Both the position numbers and the translations under genes were made by a program. 64,000 nucleotides of DNA, taken from Gambelia wislizenii (taxonomy: Eukaryota > Chordata > Lepidosauria > Squamata > Crotaphytidae). The notes beneath the pieces were generated by a model, which ran no database searches, was not told the DNA's origin, and saw only the letters and a list, made by a program, of their open reading frames with translations. Location of the stretch: assembly GCA_030847615.1 (NCBI GenBank), contig JAUMIR010000005.1, forward strand, positions 208,800,645-208,864,644, written 5' to 3'. Positions 32,754-43,330 of this stretch are shown in pieces. Within the stretch, counting starts at the first letter, position 1; the number at the start of each line of letters is the position of its first letter.

Positions 32754-33083
32754 GGACTTTTTCGGATGTTGATCTGTAGTGCAACCAGCCTCGTCCCTGT
32801 TGCGAGGCTGCTGCGCGGCAGGGGGGAGGTTTCGAATGATGCTGTCCCCTGCCGATACTGTTGCAGAAGAGCTGGGAGGCTGCAGCGCCATATTTGGTGA
32901 TTTTCTAATCATGGAAGTTGACCATAATTAGAAAATAGCCAAATATGGCGCTGCAGCCTCCCAGCTCTTCCACAACAGTATCGGCGCAGGGACAGCATCA
33001 TCCAAAACTGCTCCCCTGCTGCACAGCAGCCTCGCAATAGGGACGAGGCTGCTTGTACTACAGATCAACTTCTGAAAAAGTCC
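32754..33083. mobile_element. Family A near-perfect palindrome, copy 6 (330 bp)
   Basis: Ends GGACTTTTTCGGATGTTGAT and its inverse. The two arms, about 150 bp each, match almost base for base, including the GC-rich blocks CAGCCTCGTCCCT and GCTGCAGCGCCATATTTGG. They face each other across a short loop near 32907-32928. A transcript would fold into one long hairpin. Flanks are TTA and TAC, so no clean duplication is readable. Confidence 0.9.
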
Positions 33084-33560
33084 TACGTACAGAAGAGTGC
33101 ATCAGTGGAATATAACCAGCATTAAACTCCATTCCCATCACAGGTTCGCAAAGTTACTCTGTGCTTTGGTCTTAACAATGGAAGCAGCAGCAGTTCCTAT
33201 TCTATGGAGACAAAATAAGTTAACAGCTTCATATGTTGAAAAAATGCCACCATGAGGCTTTTCATTGTAACTTTTACAGGAGAAAAGGTTTAGCAAACAC
33301 TTGGGTACTATTAGAATTTAGCTGTCCCATCAGCCAGATCAAAATTAATATCATAATGCACACAACAGTTAACACTTTCCTCCATGCCCCCGCCACCCTC
33401 CATTTCACTTCCCTTCCCTTCTTTTCTGGTTGTGCATAGGAAATTATGTCGGAAAGCTGCCCTAGCCTCCCATTACATTATCAGGTTTAAGAAATCAGCA
33501 TACAAAGTCAATGTATATTCAACTGTTTAATATGCTTTTAGTCAGAGTTACTGTTACTAT
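33084..33560. other. No recognisable feature
   Basis: No gene or named repeat. Confidence 0.35.
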
Positions 33561-33569
33561 TTTAAATTG

Positions 33570-33645
33570 TTTTCAACTGCCTTGTACACCACCCTGAGAT
33601 CACATGATAAAGGGTAGAATATAAATATATAAATAAATAGCAATA
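33570..33645 (+). repeat. Retroelement 3' tail
   Basis: CTTGTACACCACCCTGAG ... GGGTAGAATATAAATATAT followed by AAATAAATAG is the LINE/SINE 3'-tail type, also seen at 20.99 kb. Confidence 0.5.
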
Positions 33646-33869
33646 AAATAAGATGTTCAACTGCTAGAGGCTGAGTACAAGATGTTACAGCTCCCCATTC
33701 CATGTTCCAAATGAAAAAGACTGGCAATTGAAGCAACACCAACAAGGAAACGATATCTTCCACTTCAGTTGGAGGCAGCAAGCTACTTTAGGAACCCAGT
33801 TCCATGTGGATGTAATTGTTCACTAATTTCATTCTCAAAGGAAGCAACAACTAATTTTGTAAATTTTCT

Positions 33870-34060
33870 CCACACTTCAGAAAAGTGCTTGAAAACTATG
33901 CAGTTCTCTACAGAAAATGCTGTTTCCTGTGCAGTAAGTGAAATACCTGGCGACTTATTTTTCACAAAATTTGCAATTTTTTTCTGTGCAGAAAATGCTG
34001 TACAAATGAATTTTCCACAAAAGAATCCTAAAGGTCAAATAGTGGTCCAAAATTCTCAAG
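33870..34060. repeat. Family G fragment with TTTTCTGYRCAGAAAA units
   Basis: Contains TGAAAACTATGCAGTTC, then CAGAAAATGCTGTTTCCTGT and TTCTGTGCAGAAAATGCTG, matching the internal repeats of the copies at 34.4 and 52.7 kb. A 129-codon frame (33769-34158) passes through it and is a by-product. Confidence 0.5.
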
Positions 34061-34389
34061 AAAGCTTTATTTTTGTCAATATCATTGACTTAAGCATTGA
34101 AGTCCTAAGTTTGGAAACTGCTACATTTAATGACAAACTTGAGATTACTGAATCATAACTACCATTCAAAGACTCCTCCCTTCTCCTATCTAACATATGT
34201 AGATGCCTCTTTAAAATCAGTGGAACCACATACAGCCATCCATACCATAGGGAGACAAACAGGTCAGGCAGGACATATCAGAGGGCAGAGAAGAGGTGCT
34301 GGAGACTAGTGCTATATATTCCACCCAGACCACCTTGTATGGATGTAAAGAATATAGAAATATTCCAAAAAAAAAAAATTGTAGAAAAA

Positions 34390-34745
34390 CATGTTTCCTG
34401 AGAGTTGGGAAATCCAGAGGAGGAGAATTCTAGACTGATGAGAAACTTTGCAGTTTGGCACTTATTCTGCACAAAATTTGGTCATGGTATTTTGTGCAGA
34501 AAACACCATTTTCTGTACAGGAAATAATATTTTCTGCACAGGAAACTGCATTTTCAACCCAGAAAGATTATTTTCTGCACTTAAAAAGATGTTTCCTTCA
34601 CAGAAAATTCTGTTTTCTGCTCAAAAATGCCACATTCAAGGTTTGTATAGAATTAGTCCTGAACTGTGAATAGCCTTTGAAAACTGAAGCCTTTTGAAGA
34701 CAGTGGGAAGAAAATTGCTAAAATTACTTTTTGCTTCCATATAGA
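34390..34745 (+). repeat. Family G element, copy 2
   Basis: Left end GGAAATCCAGAGGAGGAGAA and right end GAACTGTGAATAGCCTTTG with AAATTGCTAAAATTAC parallel copy 1 (7.64 kb). At least six variants of TTTTCTGYRCAGAAAA fill the middle (34485-34625). Confidence 0.65.
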
Positions 34746-34895
34746 GCAAAGAATTGCATCCCTAGTAATAAAATGGTTTGGACAAGTGGGGAGCATGATT
34801 TGGAACAGATTACACCTGCTGCTCTGCTCAGTTTTGACTTTAAAATAAACCAAAGTTATCAATTAGCTTCCAATCAACTCACTCCAATAAATATG

Positions 34896-35548
34896 CAGTG
34901 GGCCCTTCATATCCATGGTGGAACAGTTCCAGGACCCTCCATGGATACCAAAAATTGTGCATGCTCAAGTCCCTATTAAAAATGGTGTAAGGCAGCAGTG
35001 GAGATGGCAGAAAGATCTGGGCACATCTTTTGAGCCCAAAGAACGAGGGTGGAGCTTGCCAGAACCTCCGTTGCTATGCTGTAACATTTTAAAAAGGGAT
35101 TTATAAGTCTCTGCCAGCCTTACATGACATTCACAGTCTCTCAGCAAGCCTCATGCTGAGAGGCTGCAAATGTGGTGCAAGGTTTTCAGAGACACTGCTG
35201 CTACCCTACGCCATTTTAAATAGGGACTTATATGCCTCGTGTCACATTTGCAGTCTCTTGGCAAGTCTCGAGTCACGTTCACAGTCTCTCTGAAGACTCA
35301 CAGAGACTGTGAATGTGGCATGAGTCTTATAAGTCCATATTAAAAATGGTGTAGCACAACAGCAAAGTCAGTGGCAAGCTCCGGAAGCAGTCCATTTCTG
35401 CCTTGTGAAGAAACCCTACCGCCTCCAAAGAAGAAGCAGGAGGCTGGCTGGTGTACCCCACCATAGAGTCAAATCTATTGTGTACATTTGAATCCTTGGT
35501 GGGTTGAATCTGTGGGTCATGAGCCTGCAGATATTTGTGAGCCCACTG
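34896..35548. mobile_element. Tigger/pogo-like non-autonomous element (653 bp)
   Basis: Left CAGTGGGCCCTTCATATCC and right, read inwards, CAGTGGGCTCACAAATATC are pogo/Tigger-type ends, similar to the 54.7 kb copy. Interior units TATTAAAAATGGTGTA (34975 and 35336) and a 12-bp hairpin (TTCACAGTCTCT facing AGAGACTGTGAA near 35280-35315) are present. The TA duplication is not clean. Confidence 0.65.
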
Positions 35549-35683
35549 CACATGTGGTGTTAGTTCTCCTAATTCCACAAACATGATATCCCAAGAGCAC
35601 ATATTTGGTTAAACATGGGCTGGAATCCTGTAGGTTGAGGGAGGAATTACAGCCATAACACTAGGAGTTACAACCATGACAAT

Positions 35684-35910
35684 GGAGCCCTGGTGGCACA
35701 GTGGTTAAATGTCAGTACTGTAGCCACAACATTGTAAGTTTGATCCTACAGAGCTCCAAGGTTCACACAGCCTTCCATCCTTCCGTAGGTTGGTAAAATG
35801 AGTACCCAGCTTGTTGGGGAAAATTAGCTAACACATTGTAAACTGCTTAGAGAGTGTTTTGGCACTGATAAGTGGTATAGAAATAGAAGTGTTATTGCCA
35901 TTGCTATTGC
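35684..35910 (+). mobile_element. tRNA-derived SINE
   Basis: Pol III box A TGGCACAGTGG at 35694-35704 and box B GTTTGATCC at 35738-35746. The body then reads CCATCCTTCCGTAGGTTGG, AAAATGAGTACCCAGCTTG and TTGTAAACTGCTTAGAGAG, with a tail of TTGCTATTGC units. The order matches a widespread squamate tRNA-SINE with a LINE-like 3' end. Confidence 0.78.
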
Positions 35911-35924
35911 TAGTGTCAAAATCT

Positions 35925-36715
35925 TGACTAAGTAGCAATTGAGAATATAAAACAGTTACGGATGAGTTAATCTAGGTAACTGTGCCTTCTTCCTGATCAA
36001 TACTTAGTCATGGTTGTGACACTATTGCCACATTTGTAACTTCTCTGCCAAACTACTTTACTAGGCATCAGCTGCACGGGGAGAAGGAGATCCATTCTCA
36101 CGGTGACAGGTGTCTTATACTTGGGGGCCCTGCTGATTCAGGATATGAAGCAAGCCAAAATGACCATGCCCCAGTCCTGGGCTTGAAAAAGGAGGCTATT
36201 TTATTAATGACAGCAGATAGAAAAGCAACTAGGCAGACTCTCATCAATCAAACAGACATAGAAAGCAAAAAGATACATGTACAAACCAGCCACACAGAGT
36301 TACGCACTGCTGCAAAGCGAAGCCCTTTGTCATGTCCTCACCTTATATGTGTTCCTCTGACTGAATCTTTGAAAATATGGTGGAGAGAAATGAAAACTTT
36401 CCCAAGCTAATTAAAAATAACAAAGTTTTTAATGCCAATTATCATACCAGGTGCCAGGATGTACTGAAACATCTTTATTTCCTTGACCATAGGATGACAT
36501 TCTCATCCCCTCCTGCTCCCTCCAGCTGTGAAGAGAAACCTCTCCTTGACCCATTCTACTATAGGTAAAACAGGGCCAAGCATGTCAAATGCAGCCTGAA
36601 CCAATCTTTTGCTAGGCCCTGCATGCAGGGCCTAACATTATGAGTGGAGGTGAATGACATTTCTATCAGATTTGGGTAGGGGGGCAGGTGAGATTACTTA
36701 GTTAAGGATTTCAGC
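35925..36715. repeat. Family D TIR repeat, copy 2, interrupted by an LTR
   Basis: Blocks CTTAGTCATGGTTGTGAC, CACTATTGCCACATTTG, GGCATCAGCTGCACGGGG, GAGATCCATTC (left part) and ATGACATTTCTATCAG, ACTTAGTTAAGGA (right part) match 12495-12740. About 530 bp between the two parts is the LTR-like insertion at 36111-36637. Confidence 0.55.
36111..36637 (-). mobile_element. Solo LTR-like insertion (527 bp)
   Basis: On the minus strand it begins TGTTAGGCCCTGCATGCAGG and ends AAGTATAAGACA, giving TG...CA borders. A TATA-like ACATATAAGG (minus, near 36345) and a poly(A) signal (AATAAA, minus, near 36199) are in LTR order. It interrupts family D copy 2. The flanking duplication is not clean. No internal retroviral genes are present. 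Confidence 0.55.
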
Positions 36716-37621
36716 CAAAAAAATAATATAAAAATTATGGATGAAACAAATCAATGTTTAGTTTCTCAAAGTCAGAGGATACAGAAGTCACACTGTCTGA
36801 ACTGTCTACAGATAATTTCCCAATGACCTGGGAAATGGCTTGTCTCAAAAGGATTTTGTGGATCTTAACTCAGATTGTACTGCATGGCACTGCCATAAAA
36901 AAGGACTATGCTTGAATAGATTCTCCCCCTCCATGATCCTGAGATATTACAACAAAAAAACATTTCAGTCCAAAACACAGAAGAGTTGGTAGACTTGCTT
37001 CCTATCCTAATGTTACTTTGATAGGATTACAGAAGAAATTAACTAACTAATTTGAGGATATAATGTGTCCTTTTAAACTCCCTTTTGCCATTAAAAGAGA
37101 AGATGCTATTGAAAATTTCATTGGAGAAATTTGTCTCCAAGGCCTTCTTCATTTTAAAATTAATTAGTTAGTGCACCATGAATAAAATTTTGCAATCCTT
37201 TATGTGCCTCACTGATTTGTAGATTAAACCTCGATTCTCCAATGATTATACATCACACATGGTGCGTGAGATTATTATCTTGTGGGTGCTATTGGAAGCA
37301 GTGCATCCCTAAAATCTCAAATACTGTATCATATGTTATTTTGTTTTACACTAGAGGTGAGACAATATTTTTCAGAAGACTCTTTGTTCTTTACACCCTT
37401 CTCTTTAAACAGAGGGCCAGTTTGAAGAATGTATCTCAATATTCTCTGCCATGTTTTATGTGTAGCCACCATTTTGTTACCTAAGAGGTGGGGAGTATGT
37501 TAGAGACCCATCCATGATACCAAAACCTCATTTAGTATTTGAGGGAATTATTTGCTCAGAGGAGACCTGTGAGAGGAGGGTAACCTCAGGGATCTTTTCA
37601 CATATCCATACCAGTACTATT

Positions 37622-38363
37622 TGTAGAGGAGGCTCCAGTTAGAGTAAAACACAATATTTTTATTGGAATATTACAGAATGTAAACTAACATACACAACAT
37701 ACATTCTTATAAACCATACAAGGCTATAGCAGAGTAAGGCAGAAAGGTTGGCTGGAGAGAGAGGGGTACAGGAAGATACGGTGATAGTTATCAGTCTTGA
37801 AGAAAAGAGAGTTCTGTGCAACAAAAACAAGTGGTGAGGGGATACGGTGATAGTTATCAGTCTTGAAGCAAAGAGAGTTCTGTGCAACAAAAACAAGTGG
37901 TGAGGGTGGCACAGAAGGTTCCAATCTGTGGCATGCCAAGAAAGAGAGTGGCCAGGTCTGTACACTGTGGCACGCCTCAACTGTGACACACCTAGCAATT
38001 GGTGGGGCTCTAATATTTATACTTTATTCCATGCCTTGGAGGGGCAAGTTAGTAATAACAAAGCTTGGGTGGTTCTCCCATGGAATAGACAGAAGACACC
38101 GAAACTCAATTGATTGCTTTAATTATGGAGAGATAGAACATTGATAGGCTTGCAACAACCTTGTAAAGTTGGACAGGAGGGGGTGTGAGTAGAGATTTAT
38201 GTAGGTTATGGATTGAGGAACGGTCACTTAATTGCTTGAGTGAATCATTGCTGGGAAAACCCAGGGCTGGAATACAGGATTAGCAGATAACCTCTAACAA
38301 CTGGGTTATTAGCAAAAACCCATTACAGGGGCATTCCACATAATCCCAATTTGGGCTTTCCCA
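37622..38363 (-). mobile_element. Solo LTR (742 bp) with CTATT duplication
   Basis: Borders are TG...CA, with an exact 5-bp duplication CTATT on both sides (37617-37621, 38364-38368). On the minus strand a TATA box (AGTATAAATATT, near 38020) precedes a poly(A) signal (AATAAAAATATTG, near 37655). A 66-bp unit is tandemly duplicated inside. Size, borders and 5-bp duplication fit an endogenous-retrovirus or Gypsy LTR left after recombination. No gag, pol or env remains. Confidence 0.82.
37775..37906. repeat. 66-bp tandem duplication inside the LTR
   Basis: Units start GATACGGTGATAGTTATCAG at 37775 and 37841 and differ at few positions. They lie between the TATA and poly(A) elements of the solo LTR. 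Confidence 0.95.
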
Positions 38364-38591
38364 CTATTTTATATCTAGACATGTCAAGTCATCATGACCT
38401 TCAACTGACCTCCAGTGTGCCCAAGCCAACGTGACACCAAAAAGTGTATAATATGTCCAGTTATGAAACTACTGGGAAGTGGGTTAGTAGGGAATGCTAA
38501 CATTTTTCTTCCCACAATGAGGCAAAAAGATGCTCAGTCCAGAGCAATGTGGAAAGTACAGAATGGTGGCTAGACTGTCAAAAGAGTCGTT

Positions 38592-38741
38592 GTTCACACT
38601 GCATAGTTATAGCACTATGATTCCATTTAAACTGTTTTAGTGGTTGCCCAAACTACAGAACCCAGGATTCTATAGGACTCAGCCATGGCAGTTAAAGTGG
38701 AATCATAGTGCTATATGTGTGTAGGGTGGAATGGCCCCACA
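38592..38741. repeat. Family C palindromic miniature element, copy 3
   Basis: TATAGCACTATGATTCCATT at the left faces AGTGGAATCATAGTGCTATA at the right. The centre has CAAACTACAGAACCCAGGAT. About 150 bp. Confidence 0.75.
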
Positions 38742-39451
38742 TTCAGAAGCTGGGGTAGTTTTTTTGCGGCGGGGCGGGGGGAGATGTTTTACTCCTGCCA
38801 CTGCTTATTCTGTAAGTTAGAATAAACTTTGTTCTCTGCAGCTTACATGTGATTCTGTCTGTAAACAGTCCTCTCTTTCACAATCTGTACTTTCACTACT
38901 GTACCTTCATTACTTTCACTACTGTATACTCTTGACATCAGTGCAGATACAGTAGTGCAGAAAATGCCCTTATACCAAATAAGATTATTTGTTCATCACA
39001 TCTGATCAATGGCAGCTCTCTAGGCATTCAGACAGAAATCTTTCACATCACTTTTTTTTTAAAGTTAGGTGTTAGGAATGGAGAATCAGGAAGCACCCTA
39101 ATATTTCTCTGAAATGCTGTTCAATGACCTATTTCCAACTATTTTATCATGTGCATGAATATTCCTGTTATCAAACCTCACTACTATATTGGTTCTTGTA
39201 TAAATATGTCCAACCCTCTTAGCTGTAAAATTCATAACTGGAAAAAGGCTCTCATACAAATGCACAATGAAGCATACTGAAGCAACACAGTCAAGTGTTT
39301 ATGGTGCCTTCCCTCCTGGGTGGGTGACCACAAAGTAACAGTAACTAAAACCTTATTATATACACAGTTCTTTGAAGAATTTAATAACAGGTGAGAAAAG
39401 GAAGGGAGGTTATGGTAATACCTCCCAACATATGGTCTTGAAACTTTATAG
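38742..39451. other. No recognisable feature
   Basis: Contains a G-rich patch near 38766-38782. Nothing else to call. Confidence 0.35.
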
Positions 39452-40250
39452 TAGGGCTGGGATGGAAATTTTCCAGTTTCCTGAATTGGGTTGCAATTGG
39501 AGTTCCCAAACCCTTCAGAAATTCGTGTGGAAAGGGGGAAAAAAACATTGCTTTGGCCGGGACTCCGCCCCCCCCCCCCCCCGGCCACCGTAAAGCTGCA
39601 TAGCTTTCATTGAAAAATGCTCAGCTTTTCCAGCTGACATGTACTGGGTGCTTTCCCCCCAAAACTTTCCCTCCCTTCACCCCACCCCCAGCCCAAAGTT
39701 GCACAAAAATTGTCAGATGTGAAAAAATGCTATAGCTGTCAAACTGGCTGTGGAAGGGCAGAAGTTTCCAGAAAGGGGGCAGCTCTTGTTTGAGAGCTGC
39801 AACCTCAAGTCTGGATTTCTGTGAAAGGTTGATGGGGAGGAGTTACAAGAGGAAGGTATTGTGGATGTTTGGCAGCTGACAATCTAAATTCTGTTTTCCC
39901 TGCAACTCCCCACAAGTCCCAATCCTGAGTAGAGTCTATGAAAAGATATTTTAGTTTCCTTCCCCCACTGCCCCAATCTGGTTTGACAGCTGAAACATAT
40001 TTTCAAAGCCTCTAGTCAGGATTTCTGTGAAAGATGGGGGTGGGGGGAGTTGCCAATGTTTGGAAACTGACAATCTAGTTTCTGTTTCTCCTGCAAATTC
40101 CCTCTCCCCAAGCTCATCTTTCATAGACATCCTCAGTAGAGGCTGTAAAAAAAAATTCAGTTTCCTCTCCCCACAGCTACTTTGATAGGTGAAATGTCTT
40201 TGAGTCAGGATTTCTGTGTATTGGCTTTCTATTGGGGAGTTAAAGCAACT
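39452..40250. repeat. Family H-related element with about 200-bp tandem units
   Basis: Begins GGGCTGGGATGGAAATTTTC and TTTCCTGAATTGGGTTGC, homologous to the inverted end of the 27.9-28.9 kb element. A C run lies at 39568-39582. Units starting TCWGGATTTCTGTG at 39810, 40016 and 40204 define a tandem repeat of about 206 and 188 bp. No right TIR is evident. Confidence 0.45.
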
Positions 40251-40374
40251 CAAATGGCACTGTGAGTGCGAAACTTTTGGAATCTTTAACCCTGTGTATA
40301 CCAGTGGAGCCAGGAATAAACATGGAGTCAGGGATACAAACAACTGATTAAACTTTGTTGAACTGACTTAAAGG

Positions 40375-40379
<5 letters not shown>

Positions 40380-40448
<69 letters not shown>

Positions 40449-40450
40449 TT
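40380..40450. repeat. (TC)n(AC)n compound microsatellite
   Basis: About 24 TC units followed by about 10 AC units. Confidence 0.95.
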
Positions 40451-41795
40451 ATTTAATCAAGCAAACAAGACTGTTGAAGTAAAACAGGAAATAATTAGAA
40501 ATGGGTTTAGACTAAGGGGTAGAGCTAATACTGCACCTGATGCTAAAGCTGGTTCTCCTCATGAGAAGCAGAATTACTCTTGAGTAGCAGCAGCAACAGT
40601 TGCACCAAAAGTGGGGCGGGTGGAACTTTGCACATGGAGTTAAGGTTATAGAAGCAGGAAGGAAATGCCTGAGTTGGCTGGAAGTTGGCCAGGGGTTGGG
40701 GAGGCGTTAGTGGGATATGAGAGGAGGGCACAGAGAGGGGGAGGGAATCAAGCAATGGAGTGATGTGGGTTCAGGGGGAAAGTGGGATCTGACTAATGAA
40801 CTGAGATTTCGAGAGGGTTTTATAGGAAAAATTCCCTTTGAAGGTGCCATCTTGATAAAAGAAACATTTGTCTTCAGATAGTTCCCAACAGTATAAGCAA
40901 AGGGATTCTGGACTAGCCAGGAACTGGAAAATTGGGGCATCTTTGGGTTGGATGACTGACAGGCTACCTTCCTATTGACTTGCAGATATGAACAAGATGA
41001 ACAGGTATAGCATGGCAATGGAAACTTCCAACTGTATAGATGGATGTCTGCTAATCTAGCCTCAAGGCAGGAAGAACCTTTCCCTACACCAAAAGAGATG
41101 TTAACTGGTTGTGTGAATGTTTGGAGACTTTGTGGGACCCCTTCTTGTCTTGCTACGTGCTATTCCTAGTGTTTCTTTGTTTCCCGTCAGCCTGTGAAAG
41201 GCCCAGGGTTGACCAGATGGATATCAAGTTATTGCCAATTGTAAGTGAACCAGCAAGAGGGATTATAGGTTTTGCAGTTGGGGATGGTGGGTATCATTAT
41301 ATCTGCACTTCCCAAAAGCCTGAGAAGAAAAATAGATGGATTTTCCCCAACAGCCACCACAACAGGGAAAATCAAGAATTACCACCCATACTTTATAGAA
41401 TTATTTTTGAGAAGGGAGATTGAAATTTGATTCAGAATCCATACATACCAATGTTGTAAGCTTGATTTACCCTTTTCAAGAAAGCTCTTTATTGAGCATT
41501 TGGGGGCTTTTTCATATTGTACCAACTTTATCTGCCTTTTTCTTCAAGCTTTTAATACTCCAACAAACACCTCAATAAGCAATTGTATATGAAGCTGGTA
41601 TTTTTGTCTAATCCCATGACATTTTTTAAAAATATATAATTACTAAATGTCTATACTGTCCAATATAGAGTTCCTGTTTAATAAATCATGATGTCAAACC
41701 TCGAATGAATTAAAGGTAGCCACAGAATAAAAGCAGAGTAAAGCCAACAGCAGGGAATAGCAGCAAGAGTGCAAGGTTCTAAAGGACTTTTAAAA
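40451..41795. other. No recognisable gene or repeat
   Basis: A 104-codon frame (41109-41423) with a hydrophobic start has no recognised domain and no supporting signals. I regard it as chance. Confidence 0.35.
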
Positions 41796-42140
41796 TCAAT
41801 GATTAGATTAGCATAGATTAGCCTGGGAGAATCAACATATCTTCAACCTTGGGCCACCACATAGGGACCAACTGAATCTCTTGAGGGAGAGCATTCAATA
41901 AGTGAGGCACTACCACTGAAAAAGTCCTTATTCTGTTTGGTGTGGATATCCAACAGCAGTCTCAGAAGATGACCTTATGTTCTTGATAGGGTAAGTATAC
42001 AAATGAGAAGATGATCCTTCAGTAACCTTGCCCCAAAGGCATTAGAAATTTAAGTGTGAATGCCAACCACTTTAAAAAGGGTACAGAAGCAAACTGGAAG
42101 TCACTGAGGACAGCTAAGCCTTTACATAATATGAATATTT
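41796..42140. repeat. Degraded interspersed repeat, unassigned
   Basis: The order of GAGGGAGAGCATTC, ACTGAAAAAGTCCTTATTC, GATGATCCTTCAG, TTTAAAAAGGGTACAGAAGC and AAACTGGAAGTCACTGAGG parallels a common reptile repeat (…GGAAACGAACTGGAAGCCAGTG…). I cannot name its superfamily. Confidence 0.3.
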
Positions 42141-42344
42141 TACCCAATTAACCATCTTGTTCCTAACATGCACTGAAGTTCCTCAACCATTTTCAAAGAT
42201 ATCATGTACGACATATTGCAGCAATGCTCAGTGATTAGGTGAGCAGAAATAGCTCTAGCAAAGCCATCTCTTTCCAGCCTTACATGAGAATGTGATAATG
42301 TTGGATCTAACAGTAGCCCAAACTCTTAGCCTCATCCTGTAGGG

Positions 42345-42433
42345 CAGGGTTGGGCAAAGTGTGCCTCTCCAACTAGGACTTCTGGGAATTGTAATTCAGC
42401 ATCATCTGGAGAGACAAGCTTTGCCCACCCCTG
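42345..42433. mobile_element. Short hAT-type miniature (89 bp)
   Basis: Ends CAGGGTTGGGCAAAG and TTTGCCCACCCCTG. Flanking 8-mers CTGTAGGG and CTTTAGGA match at 6 of 8 positions, consistent with an old 8-bp hAT duplication. Internally ACTTCTGGGAATTG. Confidence 0.65.
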
Positions 42434-42778
42434 CTTTAGGAAAAATGCAAGCCACTTCTTAGCAGATTGTACAACTATCAGGGCAGATGAAGCACCTGCT
42501 AATGGAATCTCCCTCTTCTCTGGACTGAGTCTTAGTTTATAGTATGACTACTGTATCCACAGGACCAGGACCAAAGGTTTTACTTACCCATATCTGAAAA
42601 AAAAAAGTTCTCTCTGGTCATTTTCTAGTACAATTCTATTGTTACTCAAATTACAGGGGGTTCATGGGAACCTCAGGTGTGTCCAGATATTAATATGGGG
42701 AATTTTAATTAGCTCAATATGGCAGTGAGAGGCTGGGTAACTACAGGATGTTTTGACCTATGTATACTGGTGCTAACT

Positions 42779-43330
42779 GATGAAACTCACAGCCAGGAAA
42801 CAAAATAAAAACCGTTTTAATAAAAAAAAAATCTTGGAAGGATTCACACCAATACTCAGACTTCAAGCACTCATACAAGGCTATTGAAGAAAATGGGGAG
42901 TATTAGAATAGAGGAACAGAGTTTGGGATGATGGGATATACTATACCTATCCAACAAGAAGAGATTCATGTAGCAGGAATTACTCAGATCGAGCTCTGAG
43001 TGTCACACAGCAGACCGAGAGTGACACGATGCAGGAAACTGTGAACTCTGTGAGACACTTTGACTTTGTTTTGTGGTGGTATTTATACTCAGTATTCTCC
43101 CTGAAGGGGTGTACAATGTTAGATGGAGGTTCCCACAGTTAGGCAATGGAGGTTCTGGCTATGGTAATGATCATTAATGGCTGAAACATTAAGACTGATG
43201 GGTGTCAGGCAACCTTCTATTGTTCTATGAGAGCTGGGAAGGAAAACCAGATTTGCAGAGCAAAGAGTGTCTAGCCACCTTGGTTGAATTAGTGAGTGAC
43301 TCACTTCCAGGCACATCCAGGAGAATTAGC
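42779..43330 (-). mobile_element. Possible LTR remnant
   Basis: On the minus strand a TATA box (GAGTATAAATACC, near 43080) is followed about 270 bp later by an A-rich ATTAAAACG region and an end in ...TTTCATCA near 42779. No clean duplication or internal coding region is seen. The 5' limit is approximate. Confidence 0.35.

Noticed and set aside
33769..34158. 129-codon plus frame
   Set aside because: It overlaps family G repeats; part of the peptide is simply translated TTTTCTGYRCAGAAAA units.
41109..41423. 104-codon frame with hydrophobic N-terminus
   Set aside because: No domain, no splice or promoter context; length is within chance for this window.
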